The position numbers and the translations under genes are program-made. A DNA stretch of 64,000 nt from Geminicoccaceae bacterium (GTDB lineage Bacteria; Pseudomonadota; Alphaproteobacteria; Geminicoccales; Geminicoccaceae), in contig JANQPX010000001.1 of NCBI GenBank assembly GCA_028285265.1, forward strand, positions 1 through 64,000, in the 5' to 3' direction. Below the pieces are notes generated by a model that saw only the letters and a program-made list of their open reading frames with translations, searched no databases and was not told the DNA's origin. Numbering within the stretch: position 1 is the stretch's first letter; every line of letters begins with the position of its first letter. Positions 25,878-35,912 of the stretch are shown one piece after another.

Positions 25878-25910
25878 TCCGCGGGCTTAACGTTCCCAAG
25901 GACAAATGCC

Positions 25911-26495
25911 ATGCAGGTGACTTTTTACTACGACTATGGCAGCCCTGCTTCCTATCTTGCTTGGACACAACTCCCGGCACTTTGTGTCCGCTATGGTGCA
26001 GAGCTCGACTACCGCCCAATTCTAATTGGGGGCGTATTTAAACTTACCGGCAATCGATCACCAGTCGCAGTCGATGCAAAAAGCAACTGGTTTTTCAAGG
26101 ATATGGAGCGTTTTGCACAGCGTTACGGCGTGGAGTTCGAGAAGAATCCGCATTTCATCATTAACTCATTGCCATTGATGCGCAGTGCTCTTTGGGCTGC
26201 AGAGCAGGGAAGAATCGAAGACCATAATCATCTGATGTTTAACGCATGCTGGGTTGAAGGGCGCGACCTTAATGATCCCGCGGTGATAGTGCAGACCCTG
26301 CATGAAGGCGGCTTCGATGCAGACGTCGCAGTCACTGCGACCCAAACTGATCGGATCAAAAAACGGCTCGTCGACGCCACGCAAGACGCCGTCGATCAAG
26401 GCATCTTCGGCGTTCCGTCGATGGTCGTAGATGGCGAGTTGCATTTTGGCCAAGATCGCCTGGACTGGGTCGAAGCCATACTCAAGCAGCGCTAG
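25911..26495 (+). CDS. 2-hydroxychromene-2-carboxylate isomerase family (DsbA fold)
   Basis: A 194-residue GST-kappa/HCCA isomerase-type protein. The N-terminal FYYDYGSPASYLAWTQL places the catalytic Ser after Gly at the expected position. The GVPSMVVDGELHFGQDRLDW C-terminal motif is typical. Family members isomerise 2-hydroxychromene-2-carboxylate in naphthalene breakdown using glutathione, but many homologues have unknown substrates. Together with the two preceding genes it suggests handling of conjugated or aromatic compounds. Its stop overlaps the stop of the convergent carboxypeptidase gene. Confidence 0.9.
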   Translation: MQVTFYYDYGSPASYLAWTQLPALCVRYGAELDYRPILIGGVFKLTGNRSPVAVDAKSNWFFKDMERFAQRYGVEFEKNPHFIINSLPLMRSALWAAEQGRIEDHNHLMFNACWVEGRDLNDPAVIVQTLHEGGFDADVAVTATQTDRIKKRLVDATQDAVDQGIFGVPSMVVDGELHFGQDRLDWVEAILKQR

Positions 26496-27973
26496 GCTGC
26501 GTAGCGTCGCTCCAAATGCGCGAGATAGGGATCAAGCGTCAGCTGCTGCCCGGTTGCGTCACTCAAGAGCGACTGCATGTCGGTCTTGGAACCCTTCTCA
26601 TGGATGGATGATCGAAGCCAGCTGATGAGTTCGGAGAAGTCGCCGCGAGCAATGCTCTCGTCCAAGCTGGGCGTTGTCTTGCTGATTGCTTCAAATAACT
26701 GGCCTGCTGCGATAGCACCCAGGGTATAGCAGGGAAAGTAACCGATCGCCCCCCCTGGCCAATGAATATCCTGAAGGCAGCCCTTTGCATCGTCAGGAGG
26801 CGCGATTCCAAGTAGCTCCTGCATGCCATCATTCCAGGCACCGGGCATATCCTTCAGCGCAAGGTCGCCGGAAAGGAGCGCCTGTTCCAACCGATAGCGA
26901 AGGATGATGTGAAGCGGGTAAGTTACTTCATCAGCATCGACGCGGATGAAACCGCGTTCGACCCAGATGGCGTCGCGATAAAGATTGTCAGCATCGAACG
27001 CTGCACGTGGGCCGAATGTCTCGGTCAGGTGAGGCGACAGAAAGCCAAGAAACCCGCGAGAACGACAGACCTGCATTTCGATCAGAAGTGACTGGCTCTC
27101 ATGCACGACCATGCCGAGGGATGAGCCGACGGGCTGGCTCCTCCATCCCTTGGGCAAACCCGCCTCGTAAAGCGCGTGTCCAGTCTCGTGCAAGACGCCC
27201 ATCAGCGCCGACGTGACCTCCGCCTCGTCGTAACGCGTGGTAATACGGACGTCATCAGGAAGACCTCCACAAAAGGGATGCTGGCTCTCATCGAGCCGGC
27301 CATGCTCGAAGTCAAAGCCCAGAGCTGCCATAAGCTTTTTCCCAAGCGCTTTCTGCTGTGCAGCCGGGAAGGGTCCTACAATAGGCAAAGGCTTTACTTG
27401 TGCTGCGAGTACGCGTTCCAGAAGATCCGGAAGCCCCTCGGCGAGACGCTGAAAGAGCGGGTCTATCGTTGCCCTGCGGAGCCCAAGCTCGAAGGTATCA
27501 AGGAGCGCATCATACGGCTCTAGCTCGAAAGTTGAGGCGAGGCATTCAGCTTTGTCGCGTGTCAGGTCGATCACTTCATCAAGATCCGACTGCAACATAC
27601 TAAAATCTGCGTTTGCCCGCGCTTCTCGCCAGATCATTTCCGCACGATTGGTCGCTTTGGCCATGGAGCTCACCAAAGCGGGGTCAATCGCTGACGCTCG
27701 TCGTTGGGCGAGACGCATCTTTTTGAGGTTTGCCGCCTGCCACGCATCGAGCGACGACGCGCCCGCCTCCGCTTCATCAAGCAAGTCAGAAAGATCATCG
27801 GCCGTGGCAATCTCGTGAGCCATCGCCGATAATGTCGCGACCTGTTCGCCACGCGCCTCACTGCCGCCTTTGGGCATCATCGTCTGCGCGTCCCAGCTCA
27901 GGATCGCGAGCGCGCCATGAATGTCATTGATCCGTTTTGCGCGGGACTCGAGGGTTTGATAAGCGCGGGTCAT
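26492..27973 (-). CDS. M32 family metallocarboxypeptidase (Taq-type)
   Basis: A 493-residue zinc carboxypeptidase of family M32. The zinc site is HETGH in GVLHETGHALYEAGLP (about residues 265-280). A third ligand Glu is in VVHESQSLL. Other family motifs are LSWDAQTMMPKGG near the N-terminus and PHLTETFG. It probably trims C-terminal residues from peptides in the cytoplasm; there is no signal peptide. ATG 27973 (MTRAYQTL) is preferred; the longer frame runs into the neighbouring ctaA. It lies 11 bases downstream of ctaA's stop region and overlaps nothing functional at its 5' end. Confidence 0.94.
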   Translation of the reverse strand: MTRAYQTLESRAKRINDIHGALAILSWDAQTMMPKGGSEARGEQVATLSAMAHEIATADDLSDLLDEAEAGASSLDAWQAANLKKMRLAQRRASAIDPALVSSMAKATNRAEMIWREARANADFSMLQSDLDEVIDLTRDKAECLASTFELEPYDALLDTFELGLRRATIDPLFQRLAEGLPDLLERVLAAQVKPLPIVGPFPAAQQKALGKKLMAALGFDFEHGRLDESQHPFCGGLPDDVRITTRYDEAEVTSALMGVLHETGHALYEAGLPKGWRSQPVGSSLGMVVHESQSLLIEMQVCRSRGFLGFLSPHLTETFGPRAAFDADNLYRDAIWVERGFIRVDADEVTYPLHIILRYRLEQALLSGDLALKDMPGAWNDGMQELLGIAPPDDAKGCLQDIHWPGGAIGYFPCYTLGAIAAGQLFEAISKTTPSLDESIARGDFSELISWLRSSIHEKGSKTDMQSLLSDATGQQLTLDPYLAHLERRYAA

Positions 27974-27983
27974 GGAAGTTCCA

Positions 27984-28952
27984 TTAAGGAGTGGATGAGG
28001 CTGGCAAAGCGCTTGTCTTGGCGGACGGTCGGTGCGACGCCTCGGGGACACAACCCTGTAGGATCCGCGCAACCAGCCAACTCACCTTGGCAAATAGCAA
28101 AATGCCATTGGCCTGATGGAGCAAGGCCAGCCAAAGTGGGAGCTCGTAGTAAACCGTGAGCATACCGAGAACGATCTGGATGATCAGCAATAGACCGATC
28201 ATGCGGTCCAAACCACGCAGCTGGCTCGTCTGTCGCACCCGAATTCCAAGAAGAGCCAACACAAACAACGTCGAAAATGCGAGAAGACGATGCGTCATAT
28301 GCATGGTCTCATAGGGATCATCGAAGTCGGGAAGGAAGCTGTCATTGCACAAAAACGGCGATGAACATGCAAGCGACGCACCACTCTTGCTCATTACCGC
28401 GGCCGCAGCAATCGCTCCAAGCAACAGGATCCAGCCAAACGAGGCGTGCAGTTTCAATGACCGGGCAGGCAACTGCACCCGCTGATCTGTTGTCCGCTCA
28501 AAGATCATCCACAAAACGGCAAATAGCACGAGCGCATTAGCCTTATGGACCGCAACCGACCAAGGACTATTCTGATCAAAGACGGTGATCGCCCCAAGGC
28601 TGACCTGCACCAAAAGTAGAATGACCAACACCATGCCATAAATCGGCAATTCACCGGCCATCGCTCGCGTACGCCAGCAGAAGAAGGCAACAACAAATAC
28701 CAAGGGGCCGACCAAAACCCCAGCGATCAGCCGATGCACCCACTCCAGCATGACCTGGTAATAGTAGTAGCCGGCGTCGACAGGGATGTCGGATGGTAGT
28801 GGCAACCAATAGCCATAACATGTCGGCCAATCGGGACAAGAAAGGCCCGAATTCGTTGCTCGCACCCAGGCACCGAGCAAGATGAGCGAAAACGTAAGAA
28901 TAATGGTCACGAGCGTGGTGCTGCGAAGTCGGCGCATTGGCCCCTCAAGCAT
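27984..28952 (-). CDS. ctaA: Haem A synthase (CtaA/Cox15)
   Basis: A 322-residue membrane enzyme that oxidises haem O to haem A for aa3-type oxidases. There are eight predicted membrane helices in two four-helix halves. Haem-ligand histidines are visible in MLEWVHRLIAG, SVAVHKANAL, HMTHRLLAFS and LLHQANGILL. Cys pairs are in SCPDWPTCYG and LACSSPFLC. The start may be 28952 or ATG 28937, which has GAGGGG just before it. It lies directly downstream of the SURF1 gene, so the two form an oxidase-assembly operon. Their partner aa3 oxidase must be elsewhere because the cbb3 enzyme in this window does not use haem A. Confidence 0.93.
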   Translation of the reverse strand: MLEGPMRRLRSTTLVTIILTFSLILLGAWVRATNSGLSCPDWPTCYGYWLPLPSDIPVDAGYYYYQVMLEWVHRLIAGVLVGPLVFVVAFFCWRTRAMAGELPIYGMVLVILLLVQVSLGAITVFDQNSPWSVAVHKANALVLFAVLWMIFERTTDQRVQLPARSLKLHASFGWILLLGAIAAAAVMSKSGASLACSSPFLCNDSFLPDFDDPYETMHMTHRLLAFSTLFVLALLGIRVRQTSQLRGLDRMIGLLLIIQIVLGMLTVYYELPLWLALLHQANGILLFAKVSWLVARILQGCVPEASHRPSAKTSALPASSTP

Positions 28953-28959
28953 CGTCAGG

Positions 28960-29658
28960 TTAAGGTAAAGGCTTCTGTTGTCGTCGAAAAACGATATAGA
29001 CTCCGATCAGGCAGGCGGCCAGTCCGTACCAGGTCACCGCATATTGGAGATGGTTGTTCGTAAGCGTCAAACGAGTGCCGCCGCCGATTGGCAGGCCTCC
29101 TGGGTTTGGTGTGTCATCCGCCTCGACGACGATTGGTGAAAGCTCCATGCCCAGGGCCTCCGACATCGCGTCAAGGTCGTAGTGATACCAGCGATTGTGC
29201 ACTGGATCGTTGTCGGGTGTGAACAAACCTGGACGATCAGCCGCACGATGGCGCGCAATACCTCCTACGGTGACGTCCCCCACCAACTGGGCGTGAGGCC
29301 TTGAAGCTGGATGGGCCTTATCGGCCGGCACCCATCCTCTGTCCACTAGAACGGCCGATCCATCCTCCCGGATCAATGGGGTAAGAATCTGCTGACCGAT
29401 AACGCTTTGCCTAGCCTTTGCACCATAGAGCATCTCCAAGTCGTGGCGGAAGACACCCGTCAAAGTTACACGTCGAAAATCAAATGCTGTCGGATCAGTC
29501 AGCTGACTGGGCAATGGTGTCGGAGCCACAGCAAGTCCTGCGTCACGCTGGGCGATGAGGCTCTCCTTCCAGGCAAGACGTTGCATCTGCCAGGTACCGA
29601 GCCCGAGCAAAAGAAGCGTCCCCAGGCCAACGCAAAGAGGGAGGAATATCTGGCGCAT
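28960..29658 (-). CDS. SURF1 family cytochrome oxidase assembly protein
   Basis: An assembly factor of 232 residues for haem A insertion into aa3-type oxidase. The topology is typical: an N-terminal membrane helix (LPLCVGLGTLLLLGLGTWQM), a periplasmic domain and a C-terminal helix (YAVTWYGLAACLIGVYIVF). Family motifs are LGTWQMQRLAWKE near the N-terminus, LVDRGWVP in the middle and LTNNHLQYAVTWYGLA before the last helix. ATG 29658 is chosen; a GTG at 29685 would add nine residues. It is upstream of and presumably co-transcribed with ctaA. Confidence 0.92.
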   Translation of the reverse strand: MRQIFLPLCVGLGTLLLLGLGTWQMQRLAWKESLIAQRDAGLAVAPTPLPSQLTDPTAFDFRRVTLTGVFRHDLEMLYGAKARQSVIGQQILTPLIREDGSAVLVDRGWVPADKAHPASRPHAQLVGDVTVGGIARHRAADRPGLFTPDNDPVHNRWYHYDLDAMSEALGMELSPIVVEADDTPNPGGLPIGGGTRLTLTNNHLQYAVTWYGLAACLIGVYIVFRRQQKPLP

Positions 29659-29983
29659 TCTAACGGCCACCACGAGAGTGAACACTGGGTGATCGGTTAT
29701 CAGACGTCGAAGTTGGAGGCCAGCACGCTATCTGTCCCTGAAACATCAAGTCGCAAGGAGCTTCGGTCTTGAGTGAGGCCAACAAGAAGCCAAGTCCACG
29801 CTGCTTTACGCCAGACACCTTTTGATGACAGAGCCCCTGATAGCGACTGCCCGTCACGATGCATAGCGTCAAGAAAGTAACCAACGCCTGCGCGTTGAGT
29901 TTTGGCGGCATTTTAGAAGCGTTCAGGGCTTCCCCTTGTCCGACAGCTTGCTATTTTCTCGGATTTAACGAGGTACTTCCATC

Positions 29984-30988
29984 ATGACCGTTCTTGTAAC
30001 AGGGTCTGCTGGCCACCTAGGTGAAGCGCTCGTGCGCCAACTGAGGGCTCAAAATCGCGATGTGCGAGGGCTCGATAGAACCTCGTCTCCGTTTACCGAT
30101 CATGTCGGGTCGATAAGCGATTCAGCATTGGTTCGCGATGCCATGTCAGGCATCGAAGCCATCATCCACACTGCGACGTTGCACAAGCCGCATGTCGTAA
30201 CCCACAGCCGTCAGGCTTTCATCGATAGCAATATAACTGGCACCCTCAATCTGCTGGAAGCTGCCTACACGACCGGCGTCGGCACCTTCGTATTCACCAG
30301 CACCACCAGCGTCTTTGGTGACGCCCTACGTCCAGCACCGGGCGAACCGGCCGCCTGGATTACAGAGCAGACTCGTCCTATTCCTAAGAACATCTATGGC
30401 ATCACCAAATTAGCGGCCGAGGATCTCTGCGCACTCTTCCACAGGCTCTATGATCTGAACGCAATCGTTCTCCGGACCTCACGCTTCTTTCTCGAAGCCG
30501 ATGACCATCACGAGGTTCGCGATGCGTATGCAGATGCCAATGCCAAAACCAACGAGTTTCTCTATCGGCGTGTCGACATCGAGGACGTCGTCGATGCCCA
30601 CCTGCTCGCATTGGAGAAAGCTCCAGTGCTTGGCTTCGATCGATTGATCATCAGTTCAACCTCTCCATTCGAGAAAGATGACCTTAGCGATTTGCGTTTC
30701 GATGCAGCATCGGTGGTTCGGCGGAGGTGCCCCGAATTTGAAGGTGAATACGCCAGGCGGAGCTGGTCAATGTTTCCAACGATCGATCGCGTCTATGTCA
30801 ATGCTTGTGCACGAGAGCGTTTAGGCTGGCGCCCTCGTCACGACTTCCGAACGGTGATCGATCGCCTCGCTAGAGATCAGAACCCGTTGAGCCCCCTTGC
30901 CCAGAAAATTGGCATTAAAGGCTATCACGATCGCAGCTTTAGCGATGGTCCCTATCCAATCGCCGAAACGCCCATTCGACGAACGTGA
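29984..30988 (+). CDS. NAD-dependent epimerase/dehydratase (extended SDR)
   Basis: A 334-residue Rossmann-fold enzyme. The nucleotide-binding motif GSAGHLGEALVRQL (Gly-x-x-Gly-x-x-Gly) is at the N-terminus. The catalytic Tyr-x-x-x-Lys is in NIYGITKLAAED with the Thr/Ser of FTSTTSVFGD. It resembles UDP-sugar epimerases but substrate cannot be fixed from sequence. The C-terminal 60 residues are typical of NAD-dependent epimerases acting on nucleotide sugars or similar. It stands alone, convergent with the M48 protease gene (11-base gap). The 298 bases upstream show no gene. Confidence 0.88.
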   Translation: MTVLVTGSAGHLGEALVRQLRAQNRDVRGLDRTSSPFTDHVGSISDSALVRDAMSGIEAIIHTATLHKPHVVTHSRQAFIDSNITGTLNLLEAAYTTGVGTFVFTSTTSVFGDALRPAPGEPAAWITEQTRPIPKNIYGITKLAAEDLCALFHRLYDLNAIVLRTSRFFLEADDHHEVRDAYADANAKTNEFLYRRVDIEDVVDAHLLALEKAPVLGFDRLIISSTSPFEKDDLSDLRFDAASVVRRRCPEFEGEYARRSWSMFPTIDRVYVNACARERLGWRPRHDFRTVIDRLARDQNPLSPLAQKIGIKGYHDRSFSDGPYPIAETPIRRT

Positions 30989-30999
30989 GCAAAACCAGC

Positions 31000-32502
31000 C
31001 TACTGACTTATTAATTTCACGAGTGAGCCGCTGTCCGGCTCTTCACCCTCTGATAGACCATTAAGGACCTGAAACTGCAACTCAGGTAGATCGTCAACAG
31101 CCATCCGCCGGGCGAACGCTGCCGTGTCATCTCGCGCGCCTGCGCGCACGATATCGATCCTCTTTGGTTGATATCGTGCTGCTTGTGCATCACTTAGAAC
31201 GCGAAAGCTTTCCACCGTTTTCTTGGCGCCGCGGGACTCGGCTTCACTCGCCCCGCCAGGGCTGATGAACATAAAGCGATAGACCTGATTATCGGCAATC
31301 TCAATGGCCGCAAGCCCGACGTCGACGGATGTGCCATCCTTCGTCTTACCATTCGTACCTGCGCTGACCGCCGGCAGTCCATCGAGTTCGAAGCTGTTGA
31401 TTCGTTTCAAGCTCTGAATCTTCAGCTCCTTTGCCCACTCTTTCGCCATATAGTCTCGCATGCTGCTGGAACGCTTCTTCGCTCCGTCGAACCTAATGAC
31501 GTTACCTGCCTTGTTCCGCCCAATCACAGCCTTGGGCGTGTTTTGCAAGCGGTAACCGTCCGGCGCCTTGAAGGCGAAGCGAAGTTCGGGATGCACGAAG
31601 GTCGTCCCACGCACGAAACCTTGTGCTGGATCGTCTCCATAGATCATGCCGTCAATCTTCTGGAGATACTCATTCCTTCCGATACGCCCTGCGCTCGGCG
31701 CAGCATTCGCTGCATTCTCTGCGGCACGACGCACGCGATCTGGTGTCCGCGGATGCGTGGCAAACATGCTGGTCGAAGGATCAGGCGCATCTTCTTTGCC
31801 GGCAAGCTTTCTAGCTAGGTGGCTTTGCTCGCCGAGCTTCTCTAAGAATGTAGCCATCGCGGTGGCATCATATCCGGCACGAGTCAGGTACCGCACGCCA
31901 AGTTCATCAGACTGAAACTCTTGTTCGCGCGAATAGCCAGCAAGATAGGCCTGTGCCCCTGTTCCTAACGCCTGTTGCGTAGCTTTCGCCGCTTCGCCTC
32001 CGAGAAGTATGCCCGCTGCGATCGTCCCGAGTGCTGCCCCACCTTGCGCTAACACACCCCGACTATAACGCTGTGCTGAATGCCTTGCTGTCACATGGCC
32101 GATCTCATGGGCCATCACACCAGCAAGCTCCGCCTCATTCTCAGCCAGCGCCAAAAGCCCTCGTGAGACGTAGACATAGCCGCCTGGTAAGGCAAACGCA
32201 TTAACAACGTCGCTATTGAGGAGTGTAAAGGTGAAATCGAGCTCGGGGAGCTCCGATACCACCTGAAGCCGCTCACCAATTTGGGTAACGTAGGCCTGCA
32301 ATTCTGGATCGTCATATTCGCCACCGAATTGCTGCAGAATCTTCGGATGCTCCGACTTGCCGACCGACTTCTCCTGTTCAGGACTCATTGCTGTATATTC
32401 AGTTTGTCCGGTTGCTGGATTGACGACCTGCGTGCAGGCGCTTGTCATCGCAAGCGATGAGAGTAGCGTCAGCCCGGCGAATGTTTTCAGCATCGGTTTC
32501 AT
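31000..32502 (-). CDS. M48 family metalloprotease lipoprotein (BepA-like)
   Basis: A 500-residue envelope zinc protease. The signal peptide ends in the lipobox LAMTSAC (about residues 16-22). The M48 domain has HEIGHVTARHS (zinc ligands, about residue 140) with the third ligand in EFQSDELGVRYL. A C-terminal extension of about 200 residues (including PDGYRLQNTPKAVIG) is found in alphaproteobacterial members. It probably degrades or repairs misfolded outer-membrane proteins in the periplasm, like BepA/LoiP. ATG 32502 gives the normal signal peptide; the frame's longer start at 32616 is unlikely. Confidence 0.93.
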   Translation of the reverse strand: MKPMLKTFAGLTLLSSLAMTSACTQVVNPATGQTEYTAMSPEQEKSVGKSEHPKILQQFGGEYDDPELQAYVTQIGERLQVVSELPELDFTFTLLNSDVVNAFALPGGYVYVSRGLLALAENEAELAGVMAHEIGHVTARHSAQRYSRGVLAQGGAALGTIAAGILLGGEAAKATQQALGTGAQAYLAGYSREQEFQSDELGVRYLTRAGYDATAMATFLEKLGEQSHLARKLAGKEDAPDPSTSMFATHPRTPDRVRRAAENAANAAPSAGRIGRNEYLQKIDGMIYGDDPAQGFVRGTTFVHPELRFAFKAPDGYRLQNTPKAVIGRNKAGNVIRFDGAKKRSSSMRDYMAKEWAKELKIQSLKRINSFELDGLPAVSAGTNGKTKDGTSVDVGLAAIEIADNQVYRFMFISPGGASEAESRGAKKTVESFRVLSDAQAARYQPKRIDIVRAGARDDTAAFARRMAVDDLPELQFQVLNGLSEGEEPDSGSLVKLISQ

Positions 32503-33313
32503 GACAAGTATCCGAATTTCGTGATAGGGGACAAAGAGGCCAACGGCCCGCAGGGTTCCTGCAAAAAACACCGACTGTGCGCGACGTGCCCTCGACAAGG
32601 ATTGAGGGCGGCGCAAAGCCTATTGCTTGTTGTCTGTGCTGGGCCGGTAGTCATGCCGAACCTTTGATCGCCGGACAAGCTACCGGACGACGCGTGCTTA
32701 GAGCGTGTTGAAGCCGTGCCGCACTCGGCTCTAATGAACAGCATTTATCATCGAGCAGGTGAGCAGACACGAATCGAACAGTCTTGGCGGCCAGCAGCGT
32801 CGGGGAGTACCCAGCTGCAAGTCTGACCAACCAGATCCGTCTCAATAGCAAAGCCACATTGCGCTTCTTCATAGGAGCATCTGTTTGTACCGTTATCGAC
32901 GCCCCAACGCCGAATTTTTCCAACGCCCCCGCAACAGTATCATAAGGCTATTTCGATTGAACAACAACAACGTCGCCACTGACCACATCTTCGATCTGGG
33001 CTCGACATCACGCTGCAGCTGAACGCCTAGGCGCTGTGTAAGACATGACGATCTCCGTCGATAGGTTCACCAGCTCATTAGATGATGTCGGTGCATTGGT
33101 GCGCCGCTCGGTCTTATTGGAATTGCCTATAGACGATCTTGGCGCGTCCCGCCTTGACGTCGTCTCGGCATAGCTTCAGCCATGTCTTCCCTGTCTGTCG
33201 ACAATGCAATCGAGCTGGTTCATAAATCCGGCTTCGATCGTCGTAACCCAGGGTTCGCCGAACGTGCGTAAGAGCCCGAGCCGTGGGTGGGGGTTCCGAG
33301 CAAACCTGAATGA
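32503..33313. other. Intergenic region without a supported gene
   Basis: About 810 bases. Minus-strand frames at 32651-32923 and 33114-33401 lack ribosome-binding sites and family signal. I see no strong repeat or RNA structure. Promoters of the flanking divergent genes must lie here. Confidence 0.4.
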
Positions 33314-34531
33314 ATGACCTATAGCATGGCAATGGCTGCTTTTGCAGAACAAGCATTGATTGAGCCACAAGCATCTGTCTGGGCTGACCGTCGTGTTGCA
33401 CTGGTCATGGGTGCAAATGCTGCTGGTAGCCGCGAAAGAGTCATGTTCCAACTGGCGAAACGCCTAATCGGTGCGCGTGCTGCCGTCGATATCGTCGCCC
33501 CGGCGCCCAGCACGTCTTGGCTGCAGGAGCTACCCGAGGGTGTGCGCGTGGTCAATCTTGCCGGCCCACTAACGCGGACACTTCCCAATCTTGCCAGAAT
33601 CATGCTCAGCCCTCCTGCTCTTTCGCGTTACTTTCGGCGAACACGCCCCGACATCGCGATGACCCTGTCAATTCCAACGGCACTGGCAGCACTAGCCGCG
33701 GCGAGTCGGATCGAGTCCGGACCGAAGATCGTCGTAAGGCAAAGCAACGTTGTCCAGATTAAAAACGTTCCGCGCTACAGCGGTGTTGATCGCCGTTGGC
33801 GTGATCCCTTAGTTGCCAGGCTCTATCCAAAGGCCGCCGCAATTATTGCCGTCTCAGAGGGTGTTGCAGACAATCTGACCCATATCTGCGGGATTGACCC
33901 AAACCGTGTGTACCCCGTCGCCAACGGCATCCTCTTGGAAGAAGTCGAGCGCCTTTCAGCAGAGCCGGTCAACCACCCCTGGCTCAAAGACGGGCAGACG
34001 CACCCGGTTATCACCGCCGTCGGCCGCCTCGTACCAAAGAAGGATTATGAGACGCTCCTTCGTGCTTTTGTCCCGGCGAAAAACAAGTTCCAAGCTCGGC
34101 TCTTGGTGCTGGGTGAAGGCAAAGAACGGCGACGCCTAGAAGCCATGGCACGTGATCTCGACATTGTAGAAGCTGTCGACTTCGTTGGCCGCGTCCCGAA
34201 TCCCTTTGCCTACCTTGCCCGTTCTTCACTCTATGTACTTTCTTCAACCTATGAAGGCATGCCGAGTGCTTTGATCGAAGCCCTCGCTTGTGGCTGCCCA
34301 GCCGTGAGTACGGACTGTCCGAGCGGCCCCTCCGAAATTCTGGATAATGGACGCTTCGGCCGCCTGGTCACAATCGGTGACGTTGACGGTCTTGCCCATG
34401 CTATGCTCGACACGCTGACGAACCCGCCGCCGCGTGAGCAACAACGCGCGCGCGGCCGTCAATTTAGCGCAGAGCGCACGGTTAATGGCTATTTAGATGT
34501 CCTCAAAGCTGTCCTTACATCTCAAAACTAG
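33314..34531 (+). CDS. Glycosyltransferase family 4 protein
   Basis: A 405-residue GT-B fold, retaining glycosyltransferase. Typical motifs are the donor-binding segment VGRLVPKKDYETLLRAF (about residue 238) and the E-x7-E motif in YEGMPSALIEALACGCP (about residues 315-330). The following SGPSEILDNGRFGRLV is also typical. The N-terminal domain carries the acceptor-side RERVMFQLAKRL. It acts in the cytoplasm, probably adding a sugar to a polysaccharide or lipid carrier. No other polysaccharide genes lie beside it. The start is ambiguous among ATG 33314, 33326 and 33332. Confidence 0.9.
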   Translation: MTYSMAMAAFAEQALIEPQASVWADRRVALVMGANAAGSRERVMFQLAKRLIGARAAVDIVAPAPSTSWLQELPEGVRVVNLAGPLTRTLPNLARIMLSPPALSRYFRRTRPDIAMTLSIPTALAALAAASRIESGPKIVVRQSNVVQIKNVPRYSGVDRRWRDPLVARLYPKAAAIIAVSEGVADNLTHICGIDPNRVYPVANGILLEEVERLSAEPVNHPWLKDGQTHPVITAVGRLVPKKDYETLLRAFVPAKNKFQARLLVLGEGKERRRLEAMARDLDIVEAVDFVGRVPNPFAYLARSSLYVLSSTYEGMPSALIEALACGCPAVSTDCPSGPSEILDNGRFGRLVTIGDVDGLAHAMLDTLTNPPPREQQRARGRQFSAERTVNGYLDVLKAVLTSQN

Positions 34532-35209
34532 ATAACCAGCGGCCAACCCAGGATGATCAAAAAGGCTTACAGCAGCTCTTAGAAAAGTCCTGAGTTGTTA
34601 AGAGTTCATTCATCCGCATCGCTTACGATTTGCTTACTGGCACGCTTCGCCCATCACGGGGATAGCGTTCTGGCATCGGATCCAAACGTGTTGTTACGGA
34701 TCATGTCATCTGGGATCTTTTTCGCAATTGAAACACCCTTGTTCCTTCGCCGATCACCACACAACGAGACATGATGGGAAGAACACCTTGGAAAAACAGC
34801 ATCCACTTGCAACGGCACCACAACGCATCGGTAAATCTTTGGTAGTGATGGTGAAATCGTTCGCAGCAAGTATGTTGGCCGGTGTCGCCCTTACAGGCCA
34901 AGCACTGGAAGACTAGCGAGCAAACTGGAAAGCGAATTTCAGGCGGAACTTATACGGTCATTCTTTCAACGTTATCAACGTCACCGTCACTTTCGTCACG
35001 AGCGGAAGAGGATTGGTGGCACTCACGACGGCTTGAGGATCAACGACCACCCGACCGCCATATCAGGAGACATGAAGGCGCGATGTGCACCCCTTTTGAC
35101 GGAAGCCAGTGGCGCCTCGTCGCGATCTCAACCATCCGTTCTGGATGTAAGGAAGCACGAGGTGAGGTGCCCGTCGTCTGACGGACGGATTACCATTATT
35201 CGACGGCTG
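34532..35209. other. Intergenic region without a supported gene
   Basis: About 680 bases with short frames only; none has a convincing ribosome-binding site or recognisable product. No repeat or RNA structure stands out. Confidence 0.4.
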
Positions 35210-35710
35210 TTAGGCCACCCACAATCGCCCCCCCACGCCATAGTCTTCAGCCAACCTGGCAGATCGTAGTAGGGCAGCCTCAATCACGGACGGGAAACGC
35301 TCATCCCGAACCACCTGGATCGGAAGACTCTGGATGGTTCGTGTTGCATGGCGCGTAACGTAACGCGCATCTTCGGGACTGTCGCAGAGAACAATGGTGG
35401 GACGTGCCTTCGCGGCTGCGTCGACAAGTCGACAGCTGATGCCTGAACAAATGTCCGATCGTTGGAGATGGATCAACAGAACATCCGTCTTGGCCATAGA
35501 CGTATAATGTGTCGCACTGTCCGCCATGCTCATGCGTAGGACCGTGGTGTCATCTTGAGCCAGCGCCGCTTGGATTTGGCGAAAGAGATGATGGTCCTCT
35601 GTCAGAACCCCGATGGTCGTTTGTGATCTGGGCTTGGTTTGGCCGGTCTCACGGTTGGAACGCTTGGATTTAAAAACTGTCGGCGCGTCGTGACATTCCA
35701 TCGTCGTCAT
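35210..35710 (-). CDS. Receiver-like (pseudo-REC) hypothetical protein
   Basis: A protein of up to 166 residues whose core (about 30-150) follows the beta-alpha order of response-regulator receiver domains: TIGVLTEDHHLFRQIQAAL, then TDVLLIHLQRSD, then RPTIVLCDSPEDARY. The residue at the phospho-acceptor position appears to be His (LLIHLQ) instead of Asp. The usual Lys is not evident near VVRDE, so it could not be phosphorylated normally. There is no DNA-binding domain. It lies about 200 bases downstream of ppc on the same strand, possibly part of the serine-cycle operon's tail. Family assignment is tentative. Confidence 0.6.
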   Translation of the reverse strand: MTTMECHDAPTVFKSKRSNRETGQTKPRSQTTIGVLTEDHHLFRQIQAALAQDDTTVLRMSMADSATHYTSMAKTDVLLIHLQRSDICSGISCRLVDAAAKARPTIVLCDSPEDARYVTRHATRTIQSLPIQVVRDERFPSVIEAALLRSARLAEDYGVGGRLWVA

Positions 35711-35912
35711 GTCCTAAGCTACAGCAGAGCCGCAAGCCTACCTGCCCATCAAAATACGATCAACCTTTAGTTGAAAAAATTTGAAAAAAATCCACATCAC
35801 TTCTGAAAGATTGCTCAAAATGCACAGCTCATTTGACGTTATGAGGCTTCAAGCCGGGAAATGCGCTTAGCGGTCTTTCAAGGTTATCTGAGCAGGCGAC
35901 CGCGTGCCTTTC

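Noticed and set aside
33114..33451. Minus-strand frames opposite the glycosyltransferase start
   Set aside because: They overlap the clear GT4 gene and show no family resemblance.
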